A stretch of DNA of 64,000 nucleotides from Nocardioides luti (GCF_014212315.1 NZ_JACKXE010000001.1:620001-684000), one strand, 5' to 3'; numbered from the stretch's first letter, positions 1-8,410 are shown. Numbers and translations are program-made. Notes: a model not told the origin generated them from the sequence alone.

Positions 1-559
1 TGGTGGGGAAGCCCGTGTCGGCCCAGCCGCCGTCGTTGGGGTCGGCGAAGTCGGCCACGACCACGGCGCCGGCGAGAGGAGCCCCCCGGGGCCCGGTCAC
101 GGTCCCGGTGATGTGGCTGCCGGGGGCGAGCTGGACGTCCTTGCCCGTCGCGGTCCGACCGTCCGGCACGTGGATGCTCGTCGCCCGGAACACGCTGACG
201 CCGTTGTCGTACCACTCGGGGGCATGGTCGCCGGCGGGTGCGTCGATGTGCACGAGGAAGTCGTTGTGGTCGAAGTAGGACTCGGTGATGGGCGGGATGA
301 CGAGGTCATAGGCCCCGTCCTCGGCGGTCTGCGTCTCTCCCGCTGTGTGAAACCCCTCGCAGCTGCAGTAGACGACGGCCTGGACCTCGGCGCCCGCCAC
401 CGGGAGGCCGCCGTTGTCGGTGACCGTGCCGGTGATGTGGATCGGCTCCGCCGCCGACGCGGTCGTCGTCACTGCGCCGGCGCTGGTGAGTCCCGCGATC
501 GCCAGGACCACCGTCAGCAGCCAGACGCTCCGGCGGGTCGAGGTGCGTGTGCGTGCCAT
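1..559 (-). CDS. Secreted protein with Cna-B/carboxypeptidase-regulatory-like repeats (3' end off window)
   Basis: The reading frame is open from an ATG at 559 to the window edge (186 codons), so the C-terminus is missing. A GGGAG ribosome site lies just upstream. The N-terminus is a Sec-type signal peptide: an Arg/Thr-rich start, then a hydrophobic run (WLLTVVLAIAG) and an Ala-rich cleavage region near residue 35. Two stretches follow that each begin with an HITGTVT motif and continue as G-x-P-L/V-x-G-A-x-V (about residues 40-60 and 150-170). This is typical of carboxypeptidase-regulatory-like or Cna-B beta-sandwich repeats found in surface proteins. Two close cysteines (CSC) lie in the first repeat. 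The fold call rests on motif recognition. The function is unknown and probably structural or adhesive outside the cell. Confidence 0.7.
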   Translation of the reverse strand, partial: MARTRTSTRRSVWLLTVVLAIAGLTSAGAVTTTASAAEPIHITGTVTDNGGLPVAGAEVQAVVYCSCEGFHTAGETQTAEDGAYDLVIPPITESYFDHNDFLVHIDAPAGDHAPEWYDNGVSVFRATSIHVPDGRTATGKDVQLAPGSHITGTVTGPRGAPLAGAVVVADFADPNDGGWADTGFPT

Positions 560-935
560 GAACGTCTCCCAAGAGGACGACGGAGGCCGGCGCCCCGTCG
601 TGAACGCTGAGCATAGGTCGGTTCTCGCGCGGCCATGGCGGGATGTCGGTGACTGGTGACCACCGGGCCTCGACAGCCGACGTCCTCGCAGCGAGGGGTG
701 CGGGCGGTCAGGCGCACGTGTAGCGGGCATGGGGAGCCGGCCGGAAGACAGCCCGGATCCTCACGTTGGTCCCGGTGGAGACGGCGCGCGACTCGGCAAG
801 GACACCGTCGATCTGGGGCAACTCGAACCCGCAGGTCGACGACACCAGATGATTCCAAGAGGCAGGAAGTGGGGCTGTGTGCTGCCACGCCCACGGCTGC
901 GCACCTACCGATGTCCGCTATCGACGTGGTGACAT
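560..935. other. Gene-free stretch
   Basis: No convincing gene is seen here. Short open frames exist on both strands, but they lack ribosome sites and have no recognisable content. The stretch presumably holds the promoter of the leftward secreted-protein gene and leader DNA of the broken gene to the right. Composition is visibly less GC-rich towards the right end, as in the neighbouring broken gene. Confidence 0.5.
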
Positions 936-1942
936 GTGGCCATGCAGATGCAACCTGAAGTGCCGAAGCCATCCGAAGTCACAGTGAAGGCATCGATGGC
1001 CAGGTTGACATTCGGGAAGTTGACGGAAGCGTGGAAGGGCGAAGCCACAGACTTCACTCCCCTGCTTGCTGCACAGCTCGACGCCCTCGGCGATGCCATC
1101 AATGTCGACCTGACCTCTCTCGGTGAGTCAGAGGTGCCGACCACGGGAGGCCGACGCATCGACATCGTTGCGCAGGACGATGGCGGATCCGAATTCGTCG
1201 TCGAGAACCAGTACGGGCGTGCTGATCATGACCACCTGACACGAGGGTTGGCGTATGCCGTGGCTCGAGAGGCAAGAGGGTTAGTCGTTGTCGCTGAGCA
1301 GCACAGGGACGAGTTTCGCGCCGTCGCGCAGTACCTGAACGACCTCGCCACCTGAACGACCTCGCCGAGCACTCTCCGGAACGCGGCATCGCTGTCTGGC
1401 TCGTGGAGGCGAAGGCAGTCCGGATCGAGGACAGCAAATGGGCGCCCCTGTTCACAGCGGTCGTGCAGCCGAACAGGTTCACTGCCACTGTCGAGCAGGC
1501 GAAACAGCTTGAGACCACGGTCAAGACGCTCGAGGACTTTTTGTCGCAGGTCTCTGACGAATCACTCAGAGACGCACTGAATTCCCTGGAAGCACAGTGG
1601 ACGCTTGCGGGACACCGACGCAGATTCGGACCGAACCACATGGTGCTCATGGCCAAGGGGCCATCGGTCAATGGTCTGCGCACGGTGGTGACGGTCTTCA
1701 ACGACGGGACCGTCATGGTTCCCTTCGGTTCCTACGCTGGACAGAACAGCGGCATCGCCGTCGAGGCACTGACTACTGATTCATTCCGCACCGGTGCCAA
1801 CGAACTCTTCGATTTCGGCGGCGCCGAGAAGCAGGCGCGCACGAGCGCAGGCTGGTTGACCCCCGAAAGTGTCGACGCACTGATGAAGTTCGCCCAAGAC
1901 GTATCCATGGCGTACCAACAGGCACTCGACGTAGCGAACTGA
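936..1942 (+). pseudogene. DUF4268-like predicted nuclease-domain gene, frameshifted
   Basis: Two consecutive frames form one protein. The first runs from GTG 936 (or ATG 942) and ends at a TGA at 1353-1355. The second continues, out of frame, to 1942. The first part has RRIDIVAQDDG, then FVVENQYGRADHDHL and a TRGLAYAVA segment. That resembles the D...E-x-Q/K core and downstream DH-HL-x-TYA block of DUF4268-type PD-(D/E)XK-like proteins. The second part resumes as AVWLVEAKAVRIEDS. The break falls exactly at a 17-bp tandem duplication (1333-1366); removing one copy joins the frames smoothly through YLNDLAEHSPERG. Base use is less GC-rich than in neighbouring genes, which suggests transfer. The family call is from memory of motifs; the disruption is directly visible. 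Confidence 0.7.
1333..1366 (+). repeat. 17-bp perfect tandem duplication causing frameshift
   Basis: The unit ACCTGAACGACCTCGCC occurs twice head to tail (1333-1349 and 1350-1366). Because 17 is not a multiple of three, the second copy shifts the frame and brings in a TGA at 1353-1355 within the predicted nuclease gene. Confidence 0.95.
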
Positions 1943-2132
1943 CAGGCGGATCGGACCCCATCGCTAACGCTAAACAGCTCTCCGGTTGCGACATCAAGGC
2001 TGGGGCACGCTGCTTTGAGTGGTCCGTCTGGCGGTCGTTCTGACTAGAGAGTCGCGAGCTGGGCCGCCCCACCTGAGCACCATCCCGGACGAGCACGACT
2101 CCTCCTCCTTTTGGCGCATTGACCGTGCGGGC

Positions 2133-2161
2133 TTGCCTATCCGCTCGACGAACGGTAGAAT
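2133..2161 (+). promoter_or_regulatory. Predicted sigma-70-type promoter of HNH gene (leaderless)
   Basis: TTGCCT (2133-2138) and TAGAAT (2156-2161) are separated by 17 bp. The -10 ends eight bases before the ATG at 2169, so transcription would begin at or within a base of the start codon, giving a leaderless mRNA. There is no Shine-Dalgarno sequence, which agrees. The -10 abuts and shares one base with the LexA box. Confidence 0.6.
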
Positions 2162-2176
2162 CGAACACATGTTCGA
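2161..2176 (+). promoter_or_regulatory. LexA (SOS) box overlapping start codon
   Basis: TCGAACACATGTTCGA matches the actinobacterial SOS operator form TCGAAC-N4-GTTCGA, with six-base palindromic arms. The ATG of the HNH gene (2169-2171) spans the spacer and right arm. A bound LexA dimer would cover the -10 edge, the transcription start and the first codons. Confidence 0.85.
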
Positions 2177-3470
2177 TAGCACAGCGGCTCGGCTCGCTTC
2201 CTTGCGCGCCTGGACCGACCAGCTCCGGACAGCCCACGAGGGCCTGGACGACGCGGGCCGGATCGACATGCTGCGCGCGCTCGAGGAGCTCGCGTGCGCG
2301 GCCCGGGCAGCGCAGGCGATGGTCACCGTGGACTTCGACGAGTCCCAGCGAGCCGCCCAAGCAGCCGCGGGGGTACCCCAGCGTCGCCGGGGCAGCGACG
2401 TCGCCGGTCAGGTCGCACTGGCTCGTCGCGAGTCTCCGCACCGCGGTCGTCAGCACCTCGGCCTGGCCAAGGCGCTGCGCGACGAGATGCCCGACACGAT
2501 GGAGGCGTTCCGTGACGGACGGATCACCGAGCACAAGGCCACCCTCCTGGTCCGCGAGACCGCCTGCCTGAGCCGCGAAGACCGCCGCACGGTCGACGCC
2601 CGGCTCGCCGGCAACGCGGACGCCCTCGAGCGGATGGGTGACCAGGAGCTGGCCGGTGCCGCCGCGAAGCTGGCCTACCAGCTCGACCCCGAGGCGATCG
2701 TCGAGCGCCGCCGTCGCGCCGAGACCGACCGGCGCGTGACCCTGCGCCCGGCGCCGGACGTCATGAGCCAGCTGTCGGCACTCCTGCCGATGAAGCAGGG
2801 CGTCTCCGTGTACGCCGCCCTCACCCGCGAGGCGGATCGCCTGCGCGCCGCGGGCGACGAGCGCTCGCGCGGCCAGATCATGGCCGACGCACTGGTCTCC
2901 CGGGTCGTGGGTGGCGCCGCCGACGGCGGCGCGGCCGCGCCCGACCCCCACGTGATGATCAACCTCGTCGTCTCCGACGACGTCCTGCTGGGCGCCAGCA
3001 ACGAGCCCGCCCACGTCACGGGCTACGGGCCTGTCCCGGCCGACCTCGCCCGCAGCCTCGCGAGCAGCGCCCGGGTCTGGCTCCGTCGGCTCTACTCCTC
3101 CTCCGCGACCGGCTCGCTCGTGGCCATGGACTCGCGCGCCCGCTGCGTCCCCACCGCCATCGCCGCCCTCATCCGGGCACGTGACCAGCGCTGCCGCACC
3201 CCCTGGTGCGACGCCCCGGTGAGACAGGTCGACCACGTGAAGACCGTCGACGAGGGCGGAGGCACCACCGTCCCGAACCTCCAGGGCCTCTGCGAGGCCT
3301 GCAACCACACCAAGCAGTCCCCCGGGTGGCGGCAGCGTCCTCGGCCAGGCCCACGGCACGTGGTCGAGACCACCACCCCCACCGGTCACACCTACCGGTC
3401 GACCTCACCGCCGCTGCGCCACCCCTCCTTCGTCGAGGTCGGCCCCGGGCACTGGGCTCGCGTCGCCTGA
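2169..3470 (+). CDS. DUF222-HNH endonuclease family protein (13E12-repeat type), SOS-controlled
   Basis: The protein has 433 residues. The first roughly 300 residues are the Ala/Arg-rich helical DUF222 region, and the C-terminus is a zinc-type HNH domain: RCRTPWCD, then VDHVKT, GGGTTVPNLQGLCEACN and HTK. The paired C-x4-C and C-x2-C cysteines and the DH of the HNH motif are intact. Upstream in-frame starts reach back to 2019, but ATG 2169 is preferred because it sits immediately after a good promoter and inside a LexA box. Relatives are abundant in actinobacteria, and mycobacterial 13E12 members are known LexA targets. The biological role is unsettled; DNA cleavage during DNA damage or mobile-element activity is an inference. 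The second family member here (56879-58129) lacks this operator. Confidence 0.85.
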   Translation: MFDSTAARLASLRAWTDQLRTAHEGLDDAGRIDMLRALEELACAARAAQAMVTVDFDESQRAAQAAAGVPQRRRGSDVAGQVALARRESPHRGRQHLGLAKALRDEMPDTMEAFRDGRITEHKATLLVRETACLSREDRRTVDARLAGNADALERMGDQELAGAAAKLAYQLDPEAIVERRRRAETDRRVTLRPAPDVMSQLSALLPMKQGVSVYAALTREADRLRAAGDERSRGQIMADALVSRVVGGAADGGAAAPDPHVMINLVVSDDVLLGASNEPAHVTGYGPVPADLARSLASSARVWLRRLYSSSATGSLVAMDSRARCVPTAIAALIRARDQRCRTPWCDAPVRQVDHVKTVDEGGGTTVPNLQGLCEACNHTKQSPGWRQRPRPGPRHVVETTTPTGHTYRSTSPPLRHPSFVEVGPGHWARVA

Positions 3471-3486
3471 GAGGACCGACCGGCCG

Positions 3487-4005
3487 TCAGTCGACCAGGG
3501 CTTCCAGCGTGCGCACCAGCGTCGGGTCCACGAACGGCAGCCAGTCCTGCGCGTCCGGGTTCGCCAGGAAGAAGCCGAGGCACCGCTCGGTCGGCACCGT
3601 GACCTGCCAGAGCGCGTCGTCGTCGCCCTGGAGCGCGACCGTGAAGAACACAGGTGGGGGCGAGTCGATCATCGAGCAGCCGGGCTTCTCCTGGCTCGCT
3701 TGCCGCAGGCGCCGCAGGACCAGCCGCGCGTCCCGATCGGTCAACGGCAGCGCGTCGAGCCGGTCGTACTCGTAGGAGTGATACTCGGCCCCGTCACGCG
3801 TCCGCCAGCGGCACAGCGAGCCGTGCTCGAGGTGCATCAGCCGCAGCTCGTGCTGCGTCGGCATCTGGTAGGCGTCCGGCTCCGCCGTGCACGCCACGCC
3901 CTTGACGGGCGGGGCGTCCGCCTCGGCCGCGTCGTCCTCGTTGCACCCGCCGAGCAGCCCGAGCACGAGCAGCAGCGGGAGGCACAGCAGCCGGTCACGT
4001 CGCAT
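3487..4005 (-). CDS. Small predicted lipoprotein
   Basis: The protein has 172 residues. It begins with a lipoprotein signal peptide: basic MRRDR, a leucine-rich core and the lipobox LLGGC with Cys21, followed by an acidic linker (NEDDAAEADA). It would therefore be lipid-anchored outside the membrane and depend on Lgt, which is encoded at 45176-46072. Four further cysteines in the mature part (CTAEP, LCRW, GCSM, RCLGF) could form two disulfides. No family was recognised. It is convergent with the HNH gene (gap 16 bp) and divergent from the ligase gene. Confidence 0.75.
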   Translation of the reverse strand: MRRDRLLCLPLLLVLGLLGGCNEDDAAEADAPPVKGVACTAEPDAYQMPTQHELRLMHLEHGSLCRWRTRDGAEYHSYEYDRLDALPLTDRDARLVLRRLRQASQEKPGCSMIDSPPPVFFTVALQGDDDALWQVTVPTERCLGFFLANPDAQDWLPFVDPTLVRTLEALVD

Positions 4006-4101
4006 ACGGCAGTGTCACCCCGGGCGGCCGCGCGCGGGCGTCGGGCGGGAGAACGGTGACCGGATCGAGCCCGGCCCCACCCGTCTCCTAGGGTCGGCCC
4101 C

Positions 4102-5376
4102 GTGACCGACGACGTGGACCTGAGCCCCGGGGACCGGGTGGCGCTGCTGCTGCCGGGCTCCACGGCGTACGTCGAGCTGGTGCTTGCCCTGCTCGCCGCC
4201 GGCATCTTCCCGATCCCGCTCGACCCGCGGCTCACCGCCCACGAGCGCGAGCGGATCCTGGGCGGGCTCGAGCCTCACCTGGTGGTCGAGACGGAGGAGC
4301 AGGCGACGGCGCTCGCGGCCCGGATCCCGAGCGTCCCCGCCGACCCGGGCGACCTTCTCCCCCGCGGCCGTCCGATGCACGTGACCAGCGGGACCACCGG
4401 CACCCCGAAGGGTGTCGACAGCGGCCTGCTCGGTGAGGCCCAGGCGGCGGCGCTCGTGGCCGAGGAACGCGAGCTCTGGGGCTTCTGCGCCGACGACGTC
4501 AACCTCGTGATCAGCCCGATCTACCACTCGGCACCGCTGCGGTTCGCGATGGGCACGCTGCTCGCGGGCGGCCGGGTCGTCGGGCTCGACGGACCGGGCG
4601 GCTTCGACCCCGCGACGATCACCGCGACGATCCAGCGCGAGCGCCCGACCACGATGTTCTGCGTGCCGACCCACCTGCAGCGGCTCTTCGGGCACTGGGA
4701 CGCGGTCGGCGTCCCCGACCTCACCTGCTTCCGCCTGGTCGCGCACGCCGGCGCCCCGTGCCCCGACGCGGTCAAGCGCCGCCTGATCGAGCTCTTCCCC
4801 GACGGCTCGACGTGGGAGTTCTACGGCTCGACCGAGGGCCAGTTCACCGCCTGCCGCAGCGAGGAGTGGCTCGAGCGGCCCGGCACCGTCGGCCGGGCGC
4901 GGCCGGGCCGGACGCTCGCGCTGGACGACGACGGCACCATCTGGTGCACCGTGCCGGAGCACGCCCGCTTCACCTACTACGGCGCCCCGGAGAAGACCGC
5001 CGAGGCCTGGCGCGACACCCCGGACGGCCCCGCCTTCTCGGTCGGCGACCTGGGGCGGCTCGACGCGGACGGCTACCTCCACCTCGACGGACGGCGCACC
5101 GACCTGATCATCAGCGGCGGCGTCAACGTCTACCCGCTCGAGGTCGAGAACACCCTGCGCGAGCACCCGGGCGTCGAGGACGTCGCGGTCTTCGGCGTGC
5201 CCGACGAGCAGTGGGGCCAGCGCGTCTGCGCGGCCGTCGTCGGGAGCGCCGCCGAGGCCGAGCTGACGGCGTACGTGCGGGAGCGGCTCGCCCCGCCGAA
5301 GCGGCCGAAGACCTGGCGCTTCCTCGACGAGCTCCCGCGCACGCTCACCGGCAAGGTCCGGCGCGACCGGCTCTGA
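4102..5376 (+). CDS. AMP-forming acyl-CoA synthetase/ligase, short N-terminus
   Basis: This is a 424-residue member of the ANL (acyl-CoA synthetase) superfamily. It has the phosphate-binding loop TSGTTGTPKGV near residue 95, the adenine-contact STEGQ motif around residue 250, and the hinge and C-terminal domain DLGRLDADGYLHLDGR...SGGVNVYPLEVE. The catalytic lysine lies in the terminal RTLTGKVRRDRL. ATP and a carboxylic acid give an acyl-adenylate, then an acyl-CoA or another thioester. The protein is about 80-100 residues shorter than usual (500 or more): the first part of the N-terminal domain is missing, while motifs from the P-loop onward are intact. The start is GTG 4102. The substrate cannot be read from the sequence. 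Confidence 0.85.
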   Translation: MTDDVDLSPGDRVALLLPGSTAYVELVLALLAAGIFPIPLDPRLTAHERERILGGLEPHLVVETEEQATALAARIPSVPADPGDLLPRGRPMHVTSGTTGTPKGVDSGLLGEAQAAALVAEERELWGFCADDVNLVISPIYHSAPLRFAMGTLLAGGRVVGLDGPGGFDPATITATIQRERPTTMFCVPTHLQRLFGHWDAVGVPDLTCFRLVAHAGAPCPDAVKRRLIELFPDGSTWEFYGSTEGQFTACRSEEWLERPGTVGRARPGRTLALDDDGTIWCTVPEHARFTYYGAPEKTAEAWRDTPDGPAFSVGDLGRLDADGYLHLDGRRTDLIISGGVNVYPLEVENTLREHPGVEDVAVFGVPDEQWGQRVCAAVVGSAAEAELTAYVRERLAPPKRPKTWRFLDELPRTLTGKVRRDRL

Positions 5377-5391
5377 GGGGCGGGTGCGCGG

Positions 5392-6357
5392 TCAGGCGCT
5401 GGCCGTCGCCTGCGCACCGCTGAAGGTACGGCGGTACTGCTGGGGACTCACACCCCGGGCGCGGGCGAAGTGGTGCCGCAGCGTGGCCGCGTTGCCGAAG
5501 CCGACCTCGTCGGCGATCCAGTCGATCGAGTGGTCGGTGAGCTCGAGCAGCTCCTCGGCGGCCTGCACCCGCTGGCCGGTGACCCACGTGTGCGGCGTGG
5601 TGCCGGTCTCCGCGCGGAAGCGTCGGGCGAAGGTGCGCGGCGACATGTGCGAGCGCCGGGCGAGCTCGTCGACGCTGAGGTCCAGGCCGAGGTTCTCGAG
5701 GATCCAGGTGAGCAGCGGGCCCAGGGTTTCGGCGTCGCAGTCGGGGACGGGCCGGGAGATGAACTGCGCCTGACCGCCCGAGCGGTGCGGCGGGATGACC
5801 ATCCGGCGCGCAGCCGCGGCGGCGGTGCGGGCGCCGAACTGCTGGCGCATCAGGTGCAGCGCGGCGTCCAGGCCTGCGGCCGAGCCGGCGCCGGTGACGA
5901 TGGTGCCGTCCTGCACGTAGAGGACGTCCTCGTCGACGTGCGCCAGCGGGAACGCCTCGGCGAGGTGGCCCACGTGCCGCCAGTGCGTCGTGCAGCGCCG
6001 CCCGTCGAGCAGGCCGGCCTCCCCCAGCACGAACGCCGCCGTGCAGTGGGCGAAGACGAAGGCGCCGCGCGCGTGGGCGGCCGCCACCACCTCCGCGACC
6101 TCGGGCGACGGGGTGCGGTAGTCGCGCTTCGGCGCCACGCAGATCAGGTCGGCGCCGGCCGCGGCGTCGAGGCCGTGGTCCACGTGCAGGTCGTAGCCCG
6201 ACGGGCCGGCCACCCGGCCCGGCCGCGGGGTGGCCACGACGAAGTCGAAGACCGGGTTGTCGTCGTCGGGGTGGTAGGGCTCGGCCCACACCTCGCACAT
6301 CGCGCCGAGGCCGAAGGGCTCGACGCCGTCCTGGACGAGCACGGCCACGGATCGCAT
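5392..6357 (-). CDS. GlxA-family AraC-type transcriptional regulator with DJ-1/PfpI domain
   Basis: The protein has 321 residues. Residues 1-165 form a class-I glutamine-amidotransferase-like (DJ-1/PfpI) sensor domain beginning MRSVAVLVQDGVEPF, with an FVFAHCTAAFVLGEAG elbow. The last 100 residues are an AraC double helix-turn-helix: LSVDELARRSHMSPRTFARR, then a second helix pair ending ARARGVSPQQYRRTF. ATG 6357 was chosen because the family N-terminus starts there; the longer upstream frame has no family content. The gene diverges from the 49-residue membrane peptide at 6451, and the shared 93-bp region contains an inverted repeat (6378-6452) that is a candidate operator. The effector is unknown. 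Confidence 0.85.
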   Translation of the reverse strand: MRSVAVLVQDGVEPFGLGAMCEVWAEPYHPDDDNPVFDFVVATPRPGRVAGPSGYDLHVDHGLDAAAGADLICVAPKRDYRTPSPEVAEVVAAAHARGAFVFAHCTAAFVLGEAGLLDGRRCTTHWRHVGHLAEAFPLAHVDEDVLYVQDGTIVTGAGSAAGLDAALHLMRQQFGARTAAAAARRMVIPPHRSGGQAQFISRPVPDCDAETLGPLLTWILENLGLDLSVDELARRSHMSPRTFARRFRAETGTTPHTWVTGQRVQAAEELLELTDHSIDWIADEVGFGNAATLRHHFARARGVSPQQYRRTFSGAQATASA

Positions 6358-6377
6358 GGAGCCAGCATGGCGCACGG

Positions 6378-6452
6378 ATGGCAGTAAATCAACGCACCCT
6401 GACTTTTCTGCCACTGGTGGCGGGATCGCCACGGGCGCAGGATTACTGCCAT
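6378..6452. promoter_or_regulatory. Inverted repeat in divergent promoter region (candidate operator)
   Basis: ATGGCAGTAA (6378-6387) recurs as its exact reverse complement TTACTGCCAT (6443-6452), 55 bp apart, between the GlxA-type regulator and the small membrane gene. A shorter palindrome GCCAC-TG-GTGGC lies between them (6410-6421). Position and symmetry suggest binding by the neighbouring AraC-type regulator; this is an inference. Confidence 0.45.
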
Positions 6453-6600
6453 GACCTTCCTGATGATCCTCCTCGCCGTCTCGCTCCTGCTCAGCGTCCA
6501 GGCCGTGCGCCTGGTCCTCCACGACGGGCGCGGTCCGCAGCGCCCGCCCGCCTCGCACGTCGAGGACCCGCGGTTCCGCTCCCCCGCCCTGTTCGGCTGA
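6451..6600 (+). CDS. 49-residue single-pass membrane peptide
   Basis: A short ATG frame encodes MTFLMILLAVSLLLSVQAVR followed by a polar, Pro/Arg-containing tail that ends SPALFG. The first about 20 residues form one strongly hydrophobic helix, so the peptide should sit in the membrane with a short hydrophilic tail. It is divergent from the GlxA-type regulator, and its start codon overlaps one arm of the inverted repeat at 6443-6452, so regulation by that protein is plausible. No clear Shine-Dalgarno is present, so a leaderless or weakly translated message is possible. It could be a fortuitous frame, but amino-acid composition and third-position GC look like coding DNA. Confidence 0.5.
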   Translation: MTFLMILLAVSLLLSVQAVRLVLHDGRGPQRPPASHVEDPRFRSPALFG

Positions 6601-6661
6601 CCTGCCGCGACCGGCCCGCGGTTCGCCTGACGGTCCGGACGCGGCCACCTAGGGTGGCGCC

Positions 6662-8410
6662 ATGCCCCGCCACCTGCAGGCCGCGCTCGGCCTCGTGCTC
6701 GTCGGATCGGCCCTCCAGATCGCCCTCCCGGCGGGTGCCGCGGGCGCCGCGGACACCCCCACGCACAGCGTGACGGTGACCGGCGAGGGCGTCAGCACCT
6801 ACCCGGCCTACGCGCCGCAGGTGCAGCGGTACGCCGTCCGCACGACGTCCGGGACCGCCGGGACGATCGACGTCACGGCCACCACCAGCGACCCGGACGG
6901 CGCGATCACCGTCAACGGCCGGCCGGCCACGAGCGGGGAGCCGCTGGAGGTGACCGGACTCGCGCCCGGCGACGAGGTGGCGGTCGCGATCGACGACGCC
7001 GGCGGCAGCTCCCACCAGGCGTTCGTCTACCTCCCGGCCGGCTTCCCCGAGCTGGCGGCCAGCGGCACCCGGCCCGCCGACGGGGCGCCGTACGTCTTCC
7101 TGGGGCTGGGCAGCTTCCTGTCCGCCACGTCGTTCCAGACCGCGGTCGACGCGCGCGGCGTCCCGGCCTACGTGCGCGAGGCGCTCGAGCCGCACGACTT
7201 CCGGCCGCAGCCCCACGGCCCGGCGTACACCGTCTTCGAGCCGGTCAAGGACAGCCCGGACGACCAGGAGTACGGCTACCGGGTCCGCGAGCTCGACCGG
7301 CAGTTCGCCGTGACGCGGACCCGCCGCCTGCGCCCCGTCCCCCGCCTCGGCATCACGCCGGACAACACCGACTTCCATGACGTGCAGTACGCCGCCGACG
7401 GCCGCGTCGTGATGATCGGCTACCACCGCGACGTCCGCCCCCACGGGCGCACGTGGCTCGACGCCGTCATCGAGATCGTCGGCCCGAAGGGCAAGCTGCA
7501 GTTCGCCTGGTCGACGCAGGGTCACGTGAAGCCGAAGGAGGCCTACGTCCTCGGCGCCAAGGGCCAGGACTACGCCCACATCAACTCCGTGCAGCTGCTC
7601 CGCAACGGCGACCTGCTCGCGTCGTTCCGCAACCTCGGCCAGGTGATGCGGATCGCCACCACCCGCCACGGCGGGCACCGGCCCGGGGACGTGGTCTGGC
7701 GGATGGGCGGCGTCGAGAACGAGTTCCGCTTCAAGGACCCGGGGTACGCCGGCTTCTGCGCCCAGCACGACGCCCGGATCCTGCCCAACGGCCACCTGAT
7801 GCTCTTCGACAACGGCTCGCGCGCCGACTCCGGCGGCCCGATCGCGCCGCAGACGGCCGACATGTGCCCAGACCCGTCGGACCGCGACGGCGCCCGCGTC
7901 GCGCGGCCGCAGAGCCGCGTCGTCGAGTACGCCGTCGACGCGCGCCGCCGCGTCGTACGCCGGGTCTGGAGCTACGCCGTCCCCGGCCGCTACGCGCCGT
8001 TCGCCGGCAACGCCCAGCGGCTGCCCGGCGGCCACACCCTCGTGGGCTGGTCGAACGCGGAGAACAACGGCCCGGAGCCGGCGCCCATCACCAGCGAGGT
8101 CACCCGCGGCGGCAGCGAGATCTGGTCGCTGAGCGCCCGCGGCTGGTTCTCCTACCGCGCCTTCTCCGGTGAGGCCCCCGACGCGATCCGGCCCGAGATC
8201 GAGGTCTCCGGCCTCGACGACGGGTCGCCGCACCCCGTCGGCAGCACGGTCGTCGTCGACTACACCTGCAGCGACCGCGGCGGCTCGGTGCTGGTGTCCT
8301 GCGCCGGCCCGGTGCCGTCCGGCACGCCGTGGACGGTCACCGGCTCGCCGTTCGTCGTGACCGCCCGTGACGGGCAGGGCAACAGCACGCGCAGCAGCAC
8401 GACGTACTGA
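6662..8410 (+). CDS. Secreted arylsulfotransferase (ASST) family protein
   Basis: The protein has 582 residues. A signal peptide (core ALGLVLVGSALQIALP, cleavage near residue 30) precedes a cadherin-like beta domain of about 90 residues and then a long beta-propeller. Family motifs are TDFHDVQYAADGRVVMIGY, HINSVQLLRNGDLLASFRN, VVWRMGG and QHDARILPNGHLMLFDNGSR, matching arylsulfotransferase (ASST) proteins. Classical members move a sulfuryl group between phenols using an active-site histidine. Many actinobacterial members are uncharacterised and the substrate here is unknown. The mature protein should be extracytoplasmic. The gene is convergent with rpsA across a strong hairpin terminator. Confidence 0.8.
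   Translation: MPRHLQAALGLVLVGSALQIALPAGAAGAADTPTHSVTVTGEGVSTYPAYAPQVQRYAVRTTSGTAGTIDVTATTSDPDGAITVNGRPATSGEPLEVTGLAPGDEVAVAIDDAGGSSHQAFVYLPAGFPELAASGTRPADGAPYVFLGLGSFLSATSFQTAVDARGVPAYVREALEPHDFRPQPHGPAYTVFEPVKDSPDDQEYGYRVRELDRQFAVTRTRRLRPVPRLGITPDNTDFHDVQYAADGRVVMIGYHRDVRPHGRTWLDAVIEIVGPKGKLQFAWSTQGHVKPKEAYVLGAKGQDYAHINSVQLLRNGDLLASFRNLGQVMRIATTRHGGHRPGDVVWRMGGVENEFRFKDPGYAGFCAQHDARILPNGHLMLFDNGSRADSGGPIAPQTADMCPDPSDRDGARVARPQSRVVEYAVDARRRVVRRVWSYAVPGRYAPFAGNAQRLPGGHTLVGWSNAENNGPEPAPITSEVTRGGSEIWSLSARGWFSYRAFSGEAPDAIRPEIEVSGLDDGSPHPVGSTVVVDYTCSDRGGSVLVSCAGPVPSGTPWTVTGSPFVVTARDGQGNSTRSSTTY

Noticed and set aside
2019..2168. Extended N-terminus of the HNH protein
   Set aside because: The extension has no family sequence, and the promoter and LexA box place the start at 2169.
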